Positions 33,555 through 41,498 of a stretch of DNA of 64,000 nucleotides are shown here, piece by piece. Position 1 is the stretch's first letter; each line of letters begins with the position of its first letter. The position numbers and the translations under genes are program-made. This DNA is from Dechloromonas denitrificans (GTDB lineage Bacteria > Pseudomonadota > Gammaproteobacteria > Burkholderiales > Rhodocyclaceae). The notes below the pieces were generated by a model. The model had not been told where the DNA came from, did no database searches, and saw only the letters and a program-made list of their open reading frames with translations. The stretch is taken from the NCBI RefSeq assembly GCF_020510685.1, contig NZ_CP075185.1:4295001-4359000 (forward strand), in the 5' to 3' direction.

Positions 33555-34952
33555 ATGAACGAAAACAAACGTCTTCCCGCGGTCGACCGCGTTCTGCAAC
33601 AGCTCCCCGAACTGATCGATAGGCACGGCCGCCAGCTGGTCACCGGCTGTGTCCGGGCAGAGCTGGCGGCCGCCCGCGAGGGCCTGAAACACGGCCTGGC
33701 GCTGCCCGGCGAGGCCGCGCTGCTCGCCGCCATCGGCCGCCGCGCCGACGAGGCCGGGCGGGCCAGGCTGCGTCCGGTGTTCAATCTGACCGGCACGGTC
33801 TTGCACACCAATCTCGGCCGCGCCCAGCTGGCCGAGGAAGCCATCGCCGCGATGGTCGCAGCGGCCCGTTCGCCCTGCGCGCTGGAATACGACCTCGCCT
33901 CCGGCGGCCGCGGCGACCGCGACGACTTGGTTTCCGGCCTGCTCGCCGAACTAATCGCCGGCGGTTCGCCGGACATCGCCGCGACCATCGTCAACAACAA
34001 CGCCGCCGCCGTGCTGCTGACGCTCAATGCGCTGGCCCAGGGCAAGGAGGCCGTCGTCTCGCGCGGCGAACTGGTCGAAATCGGCGGCGCCTTCCGCATT
34101 CCCGACGTGATGCGCCGGGCCCAGGTCAAGCTGCACGAGATCGGCACCACCAACCGCACCCACGCCAAAGACTTCCAGGAAGCGATCGGCCCGAAGACAG
34201 CGCTGCTGATGAAGGTGCATACCAGCAATTACGCCGTCACCGGCTTCACCGCCGCGGTCGACGAGAGGGAAATCGCCGCCATCGCCCACGCCGCCGGCCT
34301 GCCCTTCATCATCGACCTGGGCAGCGGCACGCTGTGCGATTTCGCCGCCCACGGCCTGCCGGCCGAACCGACGCCGCAACAGGCGCTGGCCGCCGGCGCC
34401 GACCTCGTCACCTTCTCCGGCGACAAGCTGCTCGGCGGCCCGCAGGCCGGGCTGATCGTCGGCCGCAAGGAGCTGATCGCCAGGATCAAGAAGAACCCGC
34501 TGAAGCGCGCCCTGCGCGTCGGCAAGACGACGCTGGCCGCCCTCGAGGCGACGCTGCGCCTGTACCGCGACCCGGACCGCCTGGCCGAGCGCCTGCCGAC
34601 GCTGCGCCTGCTGACCCGGCCGCTGGCCGAGATCGCCGCCCTCGGCGAACGTCTGCAGCCAGCCGTGCAAGCCGCGCTCGGCCCCCTCGCCAGCGTTGCG
34701 GTGGCGCCGTGCAGCAGCCAGATCGGCAGCGGCGCCTTGCCGGTCGAGCGCCTGCCGTCGGTCGCGCTGGTCTGCCGGCCCACGGCGAAAAAGCCGGGAA
34801 AAGCACTGTTGGGCATCGAAGCCGCCTTCCGCGGCCTGCCGGTGCCGGTCATCGGCTACATCCGCGACGATGCCTACCACCTCGACCTGCGCTGCCTGGA
34901 AGCCGGGGACGAAGCGCGCTTCGTCGCTCAACTGCCAGAATTGAAGTTTTGA
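33555..34952 (+). CDS. selA: L-seryl-tRNA(Sec) selenium transferase
   Basis: The product is 465 residues. The PLP lysine is Lys291 in [14 protein letters not shown]; other landmarks are [15 protein letters not shown] (77-91), [22 protein letters not shown] and [11 protein letters not shown]. SelA converts Ser-tRNA-Sec to Sec-tRNA-Sec using selenophosphate. ATG 33555 ([10 protein letters not shown]) is chosen over a GTG five codons upstream. It follows fdhE by 40 bp. selD, which makes selenophosphate, is not in the window. Confidence 0.97.
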   Translation: MNENKRLPAVDRVLQQLPELIDRHGRQLVTGCVRAELAAAREGLKHGLALPGEAALLAAIGRRADEAGRARLRPVFNLTGTVLHTNLGRAQLAEEAIAAMVAAARSPCALEYDLASGGRGDRDDLVSGLLAELIAGGSPDIAATIVNNNAAAVLLTLNALAQGKEAVVSRGELVEIGGAFRIPDVMRRAQVKLHEIGTTNRTHAKDFQEAIGPKTALLMKVHTSNYAVTGFTAAVDEREIAAIAHAAGLPFIIDLGSGTLCDFAAHGLPAEPTPQQALAAGADLVTFSGDKLLGGPQAGLIVGRKELIARIKKNPLKRALRVGKTTLAALEATLRLYRDPDRLAERLPTLRLLTRPLAEIAALGERLQPAVQAALGPLASVAVAPCSSQIGSGALPVERLPSVALVCRPTAKKPGKALLGIEAAFRGLPVPVIGYIRDDAYHLDLRCLEAGDEARFVAQLPELKF

Positions 34953-34994
34953 AAACAGCCTCGCCGGGCGGTCTGCGTACCGCCTGCTGTTTTC
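34951..34994 (+). terminator. long hairpin after selA
   Basis: GAAAACAG (34951-34958) pairs with CTGTTTTC (34987-34994), and inside it GGCGGT (34967-34972) pairs with ACCGCC (34979-34984). The 3' arm carries TTTTC. It begins inside the selA stop region and may attenuate transcription into the flavoprotein and selB genes. Confidence 0.5.
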
Positions 34995-35070
34995 TTCGGC
35001 GCCCGCCAGGGTGCACCTGTAAATCCGGGCATCTCCGTGTCCGGGTGGTTTATCGAATGGAGAAGAACCG

Positions 35071-36405
35071 ATGACTTTCAACCGCCGACAATTCCTGGCC
35101 GCCGGTACGGCCCTTGGGGCCACCGCCGCCCTCGCCCAACCGACCAGCCCGCTGCCCTTCCTGATCACCATGCAGTCCGACCCCTTGCTGCCGAAAGCCA
35201 GCGGCAAGCGCGTCGTCGTCTGCGGCGGCGGCTGGGGCGGCATCAGCGCCGCCAAGCACCTGAAGAAGCTCGACCCGACGCTCGACGTCGTCGTTCTCGA
35301 ACGCAACCCGGTGTTCTTCTCCTGCCCGATGAGCAACAAGTGGCTGGTCGATGTCGTCGACGCCCAGTTCCTGACTTTCAGCTACCTGAAAGTCGCCCAG
35401 AAATACGACTACAAGTTCATCCAGACCGAAGTCACCGCCTTCGAGCGCGACAAAAAGCGCGTCATCACCGCCCAGGGCTGGATCGACTACGACTACCTGA
35501 TCGTCGGCGCCGGCATCCGCTACAACTACGAGACCTGGTTCGGCAACGACCGCAAGGCGGCCGAATACACCCGCGCCCATTTCCCGGCCGCCTACATCCC
35601 GAGTGCCGAGCATTTCCAGTTGAAGCAGAGCATCCAGAACTTCACCGGCGGCGAACTGGTGATGACCCTGCCGCCCCCGCCGCACCGCTGTCCGCCGTCG
35701 CCTTACGAGCGCGCCTGTCTGATCGCCGGCCTGTTCAAGGAACGCAAGATCAAGGGCCACATCACCATCCTCGATCCGAAGGACAGCCCGCGGCCGATCA
35801 CCGGCGGCTTCACCGAAGCCTTCGAGAACCTCTACAAGGACCAGATCACCTACGTGCCGAAGGCGGTAATCAAGGAGGTCGATCCGTTCAACAAGAAGAT
35901 CAAGACGGCGGTCGGCGATTTCAACTTCGACCATAGCATCCTGATGGCCCCGCACCAGGCCGGCGACATGGCCTGGAAGGCTGGCGTCATCGGCAAGAAC
36001 GCCGAAGGCAAGCCGACCGGCTGGGCCGGCGTCGATCCCTTCTTCCTGAACATGAAGGACGATCCGGACGTGTACGTGATCGGCGACTCAGTCGGCATGG
36101 TCTCGCCGCAGTTCCTGTTCTATCCGAAGGCCGGCCACGTCGCCAACTACCAAGGCAGGATCGTCGCCAAGTACATCGCCGAGCGGGTCAAGGGCCGCGA
36201 ACCGAAATACGCGCTGCCCGACAACCTCTGCTTCATGATGGTCAACACCAAGCCGCGCGAGGATGTCGCGGTGCGCTTCCAGTACCATGTGAACGACAAG
36301 GGCATCATCATCCAGGATCAGGATGACGACAATCTGCGCCGCGACGACCTGGTGACCGAGGACTTCGCCTGGGCCGGGCGCATGTATGAGGACATGTTTG
36401 GATGA
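35071..36405 (+). CDS. Tat-exported flavoprotein of the flavocytochrome c sulfide dehydrogenase (FccB/FCSD) family
   Basis: The product is 444 residues. The Tat leader [18 protein letters not shown] precedes an FAD Rossmann motif, [17 protein letters not shown] (48-64). FCSD landmarks are retained: [10 protein letters not shown] (Cys85), [15 protein letters not shown] (Cys207, Cys216), [10 protein letters not shown] and the C-terminal [12 protein letters not shown]. Known relatives oxidise sulfide (or polysulfide) in the periplasm and hand electrons to a c-type cytochrome; no FccA partner is adjacent. The gene lies between selA and selB and overlaps selB by ATGA, so its product is made with the Sec elongation factor. 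Oxidation of sulfide or selenide to protect or tune selenium use is my inference. Confidence 0.88.
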   Translation: MTFNRRQFLAAGTALGATAALAQPTSPLPFLITMQSDPLLPKASGKRVVVCGGGWGGISAAKHLKKLDPTLDVVVLERNPVFFSCPMSNKWLVDVVDAQFLTFSYLKVAQKYDYKFIQTEVTAFERDKKRVITAQGWIDYDYLIVGAGIRYNYETWFGNDRKAAEYTRAHFPAAYIPSAEHFQLKQSIQNFTGGELVMTLPPPPHRCPPSPYERACLIAGLFKERKIKGHITILDPKDSPRPITGGFTEAFENLYKDQITYVPKAVIKEVDPFNKKIKTAVGDFNFDHSILMAPHQAGDMAWKAGVIGKNAEGKPTGWAGVDPFFLNMKDDPDVYVIGDSVGMVSPQFLFYPKAGHVANYQGRIVAKYIAERVKGREPKYALPDNLCFMMVNTKPREDVAVRFQYHVNDKGIIIQDQDDDNLRRDDLVTEDFAWAGRMYEDMFG

Positions 36406-38279
36406 TCATCGGCACGGCCGGACATATCGACCACGGCAAGACGACGCTGGTGAAGGCACTCACCGGCGTCGACTGCGACCGCCTGAAGGAAGAGAAGGCG
36501 CGCGGCATCACCGTTGATCTCGGTTATGCCTACACGCCGACGCTCGGCTTCATCGATGTACCCGGCCACGAAAAACTGATCCACAACATGCTGGCCGGCG
36601 CCACCGGCATCGATTTCGCGCTGCTGGTGATTGCCGCCGACGACGGCCCGATGCCGCAGACCCGCGAGCATCTGGAAATCATCGAACTGCTCGGCATCAA
36701 GCGCGGCGCAGTGGCGCTGACCAAGATCGACCGGGTCAGCGTCGACCGGCAGAACGCCGCGCAAGGCGAAATCGCCGCCTTGCTGGCCGGCACGGTACTA
36801 GCCGACGCGCCGATCTTTCCGGTCGCCGCCGCGCAAGGCACCGGCATCGCCGAACTGCGCGCCTATCTCGAAGCGGCCACCGCCGACCAGGGCGAACGCC
36901 AACTGGCTGGCGGCTTCCGGCTGGCCATCGACCGCTGCTTCACGCTCTCCGGTGCCGGTACCGTCGTCACCGGCACGGCCTTCGCCGGCGCCGTCAAGGT
37001 CGGCGACCAGTTGCTGCTCTCGCCGCCCCAAATCCCGGTCCGCGTGCGCAGCCTGCGCGTTCAGGACAGCCCCGCCGAGTCCGGCCACGCCGGACAACGG
37101 ATCGCCCTGGCGCTGGCCGGTGTCGACAAGGCCGACGTTGAGCGCGGCATGTGGGTCGTCGCCCCGGCGCTGCACGCCCCGATCAAGCGCTTCGATGCCA
37201 GGCTCCGGGTGCTCGCCGGCCAGCCGCCGCTCAAGCACTGGACGCCGGTGCATCTGCACCTCGGCGCCGAAGACGTGCCGGCCCGCGTCGCGCTGCTCGG
37301 CGCCGACGAAATTCCGCCCGGCACGGAAAACTGGGCGCAAATCACCGTCGACCGCGAAATCGGCACGCTGGCCGGCGACCGCTTCATCCTGCGCGATGCC
37401 TCGGCCCGCCACACCATCGGCGGTGGCCGCGTGCTCGACATTTTCCCGCCCAACCGCAAGAAGCGCAGCCCGGAACGCCTGGCCATGCTTGCTGCGCTGG
37501 CCGCCGACGACCCGGCGACGGCGCTGCGCGAGGCGGCCGAACAGCAGCCGGCCGGCGTCGACCTGACCGCCCATGCGCTGAACCGCAATCTCGATGCCGC
37601 GACGCTGGCCGGACTTTGCACCCGCCAGAAGCTCAAACTGGTCGGCACCACCGCCTTTGCCACCAGCCGCTGGCAGGAACTGCAAGCCCGTCTGCTCGCC
37701 GCGCTGGCCGCCGAGCACGAACGCGCCCCCGATCTGCCCGGCGTCGAGCGCGACCGCCTGCGCCGCCTGACCCTGCCGACGCTGCCCCGCCCCGCCTTCG
37801 ACGCACTGCTCGCCGCCCCGCTGGCCGACGGCCGCATCGCCCAGAGCAACGCCTGGCTGCACCTGCCGGAACACCGCGTCCAGTTGGCCAGTAGCGACCG
37901 CGATCTGTGGCTGACCCTGAAGCCGCTGCTCGATGCCGAACCGTACAACCCGCCGCGCGTCCGCGATGTGGCCCGGGCCACCGGCATCGCCGAAGACACC
38001 GTGCGTGCGCTGTTCAAGCGCATCGCCCGCTACGGCGCGGCATGGCCGGTCGCGCACGATCATTACTTCACGGCCGAAGCGGTCGCCGACCTGGCGCATC
38101 GGGTGGCCGCACTCAACGCCAGCGACGGCTGCGCCCGGGCGGCAAGCTTGCGCGACCAGATCGGCGGCGGGCGCAAGGTCGCCATCCATATCCTCGAATT
38201 CTTCGATCGCATCGGCTACACTCGCCGCGCGCGCGACACCCACGTTCTGCGCGGCTCGCCGGAGCAATTCGGTTCATGA
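36402..38279 (+). CDS. selB: selenocysteine-specific translation elongation factor SelB
   Basis: The product is 625 residues. GTPase motifs: [12 protein letters not shown] (4-15), DVPGHE (52-57), TKID (107-110). The EF-Tu-like domains follow, and the C-terminal ~270 residues are the winged-helix array that binds the SECIS hairpin (for example [20 protein letters not shown], and the last [15 protein letters not shown]). SelB delivers Sec-tRNA-Sec to the UGA of fdnG. Start and preceding stop overlap (ATGA at 36402-36405). selC begins 5 bp after the stop. Confidence 0.97.
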   Translation: MIIGTAGHIDHGKTTLVKALTGVDCDRLKEEKARGITVDLGYAYTPTLGFIDVPGHEKLIHNMLAGATGIDFALLVIAADDGPMPQTREHLEIIELLGIKRGAVALTKIDRVSVDRQNAAQGEIAALLAGTVLADAPIFPVAAAQGTGIAELRAYLEAATADQGERQLAGGFRLAIDRCFTLSGAGTVVTGTAFAGAVKVGDQLLLSPPQIPVRVRSLRVQDSPAESGHAGQRIALALAGVDKADVERGMWVVAPALHAPIKRFDARLRVLAGQPPLKHWTPVHLHLGAEDVPARVALLGADEIPPGTENWAQITVDREIGTLAGDRFILRDASARHTIGGGRVLDIFPPNRKKRSPERLAMLAALAADDPATALREAAEQQPAGVDLTAHALNRNLDAATLAGLCTRQKLKLVGTTAFATSRWQELQARLLAALAAEHERAPDLPGVERDRLRRLTLPTLPRPAFDALLAAPLADGRIAQSNAWLHLPEHRVQLASSDRDLWLTLKPLLDAEPYNPPRVRDVARATGIAEDTVRALFKRIARYGAAWPVAHDHYFTAEAVADLAHRVAALNASDGCARAASLRDQIGGGRKVAIHILEFFDRIGYTRRARDTHVLRGSPEQFGS

Positions 38280-38284
38280 ACAAC

Positions 38285-38380
38285 GGAAGAGATCGTTCCC
38301 CGGTGGGGCGACCGGTCTTCAAAACCGGTAGGGCTTGTCAGACAAGCCTTGGTAGGTTCGACTCCTGCTCTCTTCCGCCA
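38285..38380 (+). tRNA. selC: tRNA-Sec (anticodon UCA)
   Basis: The 96-nt gene has CCA encoded. The acceptor arm begins GGAAGAG and closes CTCTTCC-G-CCA. It has a long D stem (TCCCC-GGT-GGGG), an anticodon arm ACCGGT-CTTCAAA-ACCGGT with anticodon TCA at 38319-38321, an extended variable arm (GGCTTGTC-AGA-ACAAGCC-like pairing) and a T loop TTCGACT. These are the marks of bacterial tRNA-Sec, and the length exceeds ordinary tRNAs by 20 nt. It is probably cotranscribed with selB. Confidence 0.97.
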
Positions 38381-38395
38381 CCTTTCTTGCCCTAA

Positions 38396-38830
38396 ATGGC
38401 CCATCAACCCTTCTCCGGCTCCATTCCCGACGACCGCCTGTACTGCCCCCGCTACGACATGTGGGTGCAGGAAACGGCGGACGGCGCAGTGCTGATCGGC
38501 GCCACCGCTTTCGGCCTCTTCCTGGCCGGCGAAATCATCGCCTTCACCAGCAAGCCGCAAGGCGCCGAGGTCGATTGCGGACGCGGCATGGGCACGGTTG
38601 AATCCCGCAAGACGGTACAGGCGCTCCACGCCCCGATTTCCTTCGTCCTGCTCGAAGGCAACGAGGCCGCCGAGGAACGGCCGAAACTGGTCAACGCCGA
38701 ACCTTACGGCGCCGGCTGGCTGGCCCGTACCCGGCCGACCCGCTGGGTCGCGGAAAAACCGACGCTGGTCGATGCCGCAGCCTACCGTCAGCACATTTTG
38801 AAGATCGAACCGGAGGCCACTTTTGACTGA
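38396..38830 (+). CDS. GcvH-like lipoyl-domain protein in the sel locus
   Basis: The product is 144 residues and follows the glycine-cleavage H-protein fold along its length: RYDMWVQETADGAVLIGATA, GTVESRKTVQALHAPIS and LVNAEPYGAGWLARTRP. Lys72 in ESRKTVQ occupies the lipoylated lysine position (ESVKA in GcvH). No gcvT, gcvP or lipoate ligase gene is near, so it is not part of an obvious glycine-cleavage operon. GcvH-like lipoate-binding proteins (LbpA) serve as sulfur carriers in the sHdr sulfur-oxidation pathway. Its overlap with a DsrE-like gene supports a comparable carrier role, here beside selB-selC. That role is inferred. Confidence 0.82.
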   Translation: MAHQPFSGSIPDDRLYCPRYDMWVQETADGAVLIGATAFGLFLAGEIIAFTSKPQGAEVDCGRGMGTVESRKTVQALHAPISFVLLEGNEAAEERPKLVNAEPYGAGWLARTRPTRWVAEKPTLVDAAAYRQHILKIEPEATFD

Positions 38831-39197
38831 CAAGCTGGCCTTGCTGATCTGGGCCGCCACACCTGAGCACCCGGAACTGCTGGTGACGCCGCTGATTCAC
38901 GCGCTGGCGGCGCGAGCGCTCGACGCCGAAGTCGAAATCCACTTCGCCGGCCCGGCCGTGCGCTGGCTGGTCGAAGGTGTCGCCGACGCCGCGTATGCCA
39001 CGCCGAGCCGGGAAAAAGCCATCGGCGACTTTCTCCGCGAAGTGGTCTCCGAAGACGTCCGCCTGCTCGCCTGCGGCATGGCCCGCGCCGCCTGGGTCGG
39101 CGCCGGCGAAACCCTGATTCCGCCGGCCGGTGCCGCCGGTGCCACCGCCTTTGTCGGCCGCGCGCTCGATCCGGCGTGGCGGACGCTGGTCTTCTGA
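38823..39197 (+). CDS. DsrE-like protein, second copy in the locus
   Basis: The product is 124 residues from a TTG start that overlaps the GcvH-like gene by 8 bp. The DsrE fold is visible: LALLIWAATPEHPELLVTPL, then ALDAEVEIHFAGPAVRWLVE, then VRLLACGMARAAWVGAGE. Cys84 in LLACGMAR is the position where DsrE/TusD-like proteins carry persulfide. Only one cysteine is present, in contrast to the CRTC pair in the protein at 27374. It overlaps mobA by one base, so the three genes are translationally coupled. Confidence 0.75.
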   Translation: MTDKLALLIWAATPEHPELLVTPLIHALAARALDAEVEIHFAGPAVRWLVEGVADAAYATPSREKAIGDFLREVVSEDVRLLACGMARAAWVGAGETLIPPAGAAGATAFVGRALDPAWRTLVF

Positions 39198-39793
39198 TGC
39201 GGCGCCCGCCGATCACCGGCGTCATCCTGGCCGGCGGCCTCGGCCGGCGCATGGGTGGCGTCGACAAGGGCCTGCAATTGCTCAACGGCCGGCCGCTGGT
39301 CGCGCACGTCGTCGAACGTCTGGCGCCGCAGGTCGATGAACTGCTGATCAATGCCAATCAGAATGCCGGGCGCTACGCCGAATTCGGCCACCGCGTCATA
39401 GCCGATGCCATTCCCGATTTCGCCGGCCCGCTGGCCGGCCTGCATGCCGCACTGACTGCGGCGACCCATCCGCTGATCGCCACCGCCCCCTGCGATTCGC
39501 CCTTCCTGCCAGCCGACCTGATTTCCCGCCTTTGGGCCGCATTCACCGCCGCCGGGGCCGACCTCGCCGTCGCCCGCACCTTCGACCAGCCGCATCCGGT
39601 GTTCTGCCTGTGCCGGCGCAGCCTGTTGCCGAATTTGACCGACTACCTGGCCAGCGGCCAACGCAAGATGGCCGACTGGTATGCCCCGCTGAAAGTCGTC
39701 GAAGTCGCCTTCGACGACGAAGCCGCAGCTTTCGAAAACATCAACACCCGCGCCGAACTCGGGCGCTTCGAAAGGCCCGGCACGGCTGACTGA
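39197..39793 (+). CDS. mobA: molybdenum cofactor guanylyltransferase MobA
   Basis: The product is 198 residues. The nucleotidyltransferase signature GVILAGGLGRRMGGVDKGLQ (8-27) is intact, followed by LINANQNAGRYAEFG, DFAGPLAGLHAAL and APCDSPFLPADL. MobA attaches GMP to molybdopterin to form the bis-MGD cofactor that FdnG needs. The start overlaps the stop of the DsrE-like gene (TGATG). It closes the selenium/formate island. Confidence 0.94.
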   Translation: MRRPPITGVILAGGLGRRMGGVDKGLQLLNGRPLVAHVVERLAPQVDELLINANQNAGRYAEFGHRVIADAIPDFAGPLAGLHAALTAATHPLIATAPCDSPFLPADLISRLWAAFTAAGADLAVARTFDQPHPVFCLCRRSLLPNLTDYLASGQRKMADWYAPLKVVEVAFDDEAAAFENINTRAELGRFERPGTAD

Positions 39794-39926
39794 ACGTGGC
39801 TGTCGTCCGGGGTTGCGCGGCCGGTTTCTCAATGCCCAACCTGTGGAAACCACTTATTGCGCTGCACAAAATCCTGCCTAAACTGCCCGGGCAGGATCAA
39901 AAAACAGACATAAAAGGTTAACAGCA

Positions 39927-40109
39927 ATGAACGTCAAAGTTCACTACCGCATCACCCAGGATCGCGCCGGCATTCCGCAGGATTTCACCGGGGCACGCCG
40001 CTTCGTCACGATGGCCGGCCAGGCCGTTGAAGACATGGCCAAAACCCAGCTGGCAGCCGATTACCAGATCCCGACCAGCGCCGTCGTGATCTGCAACATC
40101 GAGCACTGA
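39927..40109 (+). CDS. small conserved hypothetical protein (60 aa)
   Basis: The product is MNVKVHYRITQDRAGIPQDF... and ends PTSAVVICNIEH. The predicted fold is one small alpha/beta unit (VHYRITQDRA strand, QAVEDMAKTQLAADYQ helix, AVVICNI strand). AAAGG precedes the ATG at suitable distance. I do not recognise a family; a perfect palindrome sits 11 bp past the stop. Confidence 0.6.
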   Translation: MNVKVHYRITQDRAGIPQDFTGARRFVTMAGQAVEDMAKTQLAADYQIPTSAVVICNIEH

Positions 40110-40120
40110 TCTGTAACGTA

Positions 40121-40142
40121 GCGGCTCGCCCGGGCGAGCCGC
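40121..40142. terminator. 22-bp perfect palindrome after the 60-residue gene
   Basis: GCGGCTCGCCC followed directly by GGGCGAGCCGC is self-complementary over 22 bp. No T-run follows; as RNA it would form a stem with a small loop and may terminate or stabilise the upstream transcript. Confidence 0.5.
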
Positions 40143-40399
40143 GCCGGTAGCCCGCCGGCCGCCGCTGCTGTCCATACGCAGCGCCGTTTGCTGCCGCGCA
40201 ACAATCCACCGAAACATTTCACCCAGCGGTGTGAAATGAAGCAGCCTGCTGCGCCGGCCGCCTGTCAAGTCGCGACGGTCGATGCTGCTGGCCACGCGGC
40301 TGGCCGGAACAGCGCGCCAGACCTCATGCCGCAACGCAACAATCTGTTACAGAAGGCTACGAAAGAACGACAGACGCATTGTCCGAGGAGGCCTAGACT
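40143..40399. other. intergenic stretch without a supported gene
   Basis: About 260 bp between the palindrome and the candidate small RNA. Short reading frames here lack ribosome sites and recognisable composition. A TAGACT (40394-40399) could be the -10 box of the RNA described next; no convincing -35 box is visible. Confidence 0.4.
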
Positions 40400-40404
40400 G
40401 CAAT

Positions 40405-40478
40405 TGTGAATTGAACCCCTCCTCTCGAAATCCCCCCTTTCGAGAATTTCAACCCCGCCGCTGGCGGGGTTTTTTTTG
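40405..40478 (+). ncRNA. candidate C-rich small RNA with its own terminator
   Basis: The segment contains CCCCTCCTC (40416-40424), then TCTCGAAA-TCCCCCC-TTTCGAGA (40423-40445), an 8-bp stem with a C-rich loop, and then a strong terminator hairpin with T9. Unpaired CCUCC sequences mimic an anti-Shine-Dalgarno and are typical of small RNAs with C-rich loops in alpha- and betaproteobacteria. No open reading frame fits. Upstream GAGGAGG (40385-40391) could pair with CCTCCTC, offering an alternative fold if transcription starts earlier. The 5' end is a guess. Confidence 0.4.
40451..40478 (+). terminator. rho-independent terminator
   Basis: CCCCGCC (40453-40459), loop GCT, GGCGGGG (40463-40469) followed by nine T (40470-40478). 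It is a strong terminator that no annotated protein gene directly precedes; the nearest stop upstream is 340 bp away. Confidence 0.9.
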
Positions 40479-40501
40479 CCCGTAGCGCCAGCTCAAGCCG
40501 T

Positions 40502-40507
40502 TATAAT
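40502..40507 (+). promoter_or_regulatory. -10 box of the cytochrome c5 gene
   Basis: TATAAT lies 37 bp upstream of the ATG at 40544. The best -35 candidate is TTGCCC (40477-40482) at a long 19-bp spacing, so the match is partial. Confidence 0.45.
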
Positions 40508-40543
40508 TGCGCACTTTTATTTTTGCGCACAAGGGTATTCAGC

Positions 40544-40993
40544 ATGGCCGACAAGCACTCCTCGACTGGCATCATGTGGGCAACGATCATCGTTGCCATC
40601 GTCCTGATCGCCATCATTTACCCGCTCACCGTCAAACACTCCACGTCCGCTGCCGACGCAGCCGGCGGCAATGACGCAGCGGAAGTCCGTATCCAGCCGG
40701 TCGCCAAGTTCGAACTGGCCAAGGCCGAAGCGCCTGCCACCGGCAGCGCACCGAAAGATGGCCCGACCGTCTTCAACAGCGTCTGTGGCGCCTGCCACAA
40801 TACCGGCGCAGCCGGTGCCCCGAAGATTGACGACAAGGCCGCCTGGGCGCCGCGCGTCGCGCAAGGCAAGGAAGCGCTGTACAAGAGCGCGCTCGGCGGC
40901 AAGAACGCCATGCCGGCCAAGGGCGGTGCCCCCTCGCTGTCCGACGACGAAGTCAAGGGCGCCGTCGATTACGTGCTGAGCAAGGTCAAGTAA
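40544..40993 (+). CDS. membrane-anchored cytochrome c5-type monoheme protein
   Basis: The product is 149 residues. One N-terminal membrane segment (MWATIIVAIVLIAIIYPL) anchors it facing the periplasm. The heme motif CGACH is at 81-85 (SVCGACHNTGAAGAPK), and Met123 in KNAMPAKGG is the probable axial ligand, the class I cytochrome c5 pattern. It likely carries electrons between the bc1 complex and terminal oxidases or reductases. It could also accept electrons from the FCSD-like flavoprotein encoded 4 kb upstream, but nothing in the sequence proves it. A terminator follows 22 bp after the stop. Confidence 0.9.
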   Translation: MADKHSSTGIMWATIIVAIVLIAIIYPLTVKHSTSAADAAGGNDAAEVRIQPVAKFELAKAEAPATGSAPKDGPTVFNSVCGACHNTGAAGAPKIDDKAAWAPRVAQGKEALYKSALGGKNAMPAKGGAPSLSDDEVKGAVDYVLSKVK

Positions 40994-41015
40994 GCCGGCT
41001 TGAACGGCCCAAAAC

Positions 41016-41042
41016 AAAGGGAGGCTGCGGCCTCCCTTTTTC
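41016..41042 (+). terminator. terminator of the cytochrome c5 gene
   Basis: AAAGGGAGGC-TGCG-GCCTCCCTTT followed by TT. Perfect 10-bp stem ending in a T-run. Confidence 0.88.
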
Positions 41043-41050
41043 GTGGACGA

Positions 41051-41073
41051 AGAAAAGGCGCCTCATGGGCGCC
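41051..41073 (-). terminator. terminator of the Ala/Lys-rich protein gene
   Basis: On the minus strand GGCGCC-CATGA-GGCGCC is followed by TTTTCTTC. It is 50 bp past the stop of the gene at 41123. Confidence 0.7.
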
Positions 41074-41122
41074 CCGGTTGGATCTGCTTGTTGAAGACCC
41101 GAACCGATTTTGCTCGACGAGC

Positions 41123-41359
41123 TTACTTCTTGGCCGGTTCGACGACTGGCGCGCTATCAGCCTTGGCGGCTTCCGGTGCGGCTGCAGGTACGGCCTTCTT
41201 CGCTTTCTTGACCTTCTTGGCGACCAGCTTGGCGGCCGGGGTATTCACTTCTGCCTTGACAGCACTTTCGGCAGCAACCGGCTCGGCCGGCTTGACGTCA
41301 GCAGCGTGAGCGATGCCAAAGGTGGCGGCGATAACGAGAGCGAGAAGTTGCTTGGTCAT
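41123..41359 (-). CDS. small secreted Ala/Lys-rich protein
   Basis: The product is 78 residues. The leader MTKQLLALVIAATFGIAHAA is clear, and the mature part is low-complexity, rich in Ala, Lys, Val and Pro (KLVAKKVKKAKKAVPAAAPE). Such histone-H1-like secreted or periplasmic proteins are common in betaproteobacteria; the function is unknown. GGAGCTTCAAA precedes ATG 41359. It has its own terminator. Confidence 0.65.
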   Translation of the reverse strand: MTKQLLALVIAATFGIAHAADVKPAEPVAAESAVKAEVNTPAAKLVAKKVKKAKKAVPAAAPEAAKADSAPVVEPAKK

Positions 41360-41498
41360 TTTGAAGCTCCTTGATTGGTTTATTCGGTTTTTCGTCCGGC
41401 TTCGCAAAATTGCGCTGCCTTGTGCCGAATAACGCGGGCCGTGGGCGCCGCGATGTCATCAGGAGAGTGACCACTTGTAACGACAGGTGACCGAGTTG

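Noticed and set aside
38396..38830. Glycine cleavage H protein (gcvH)
   Set aside because: The fold and Lys72 fit, but gcvT/gcvP are absent and the gene is coupled to dsrE-like and mobA; I keep GcvH-like.
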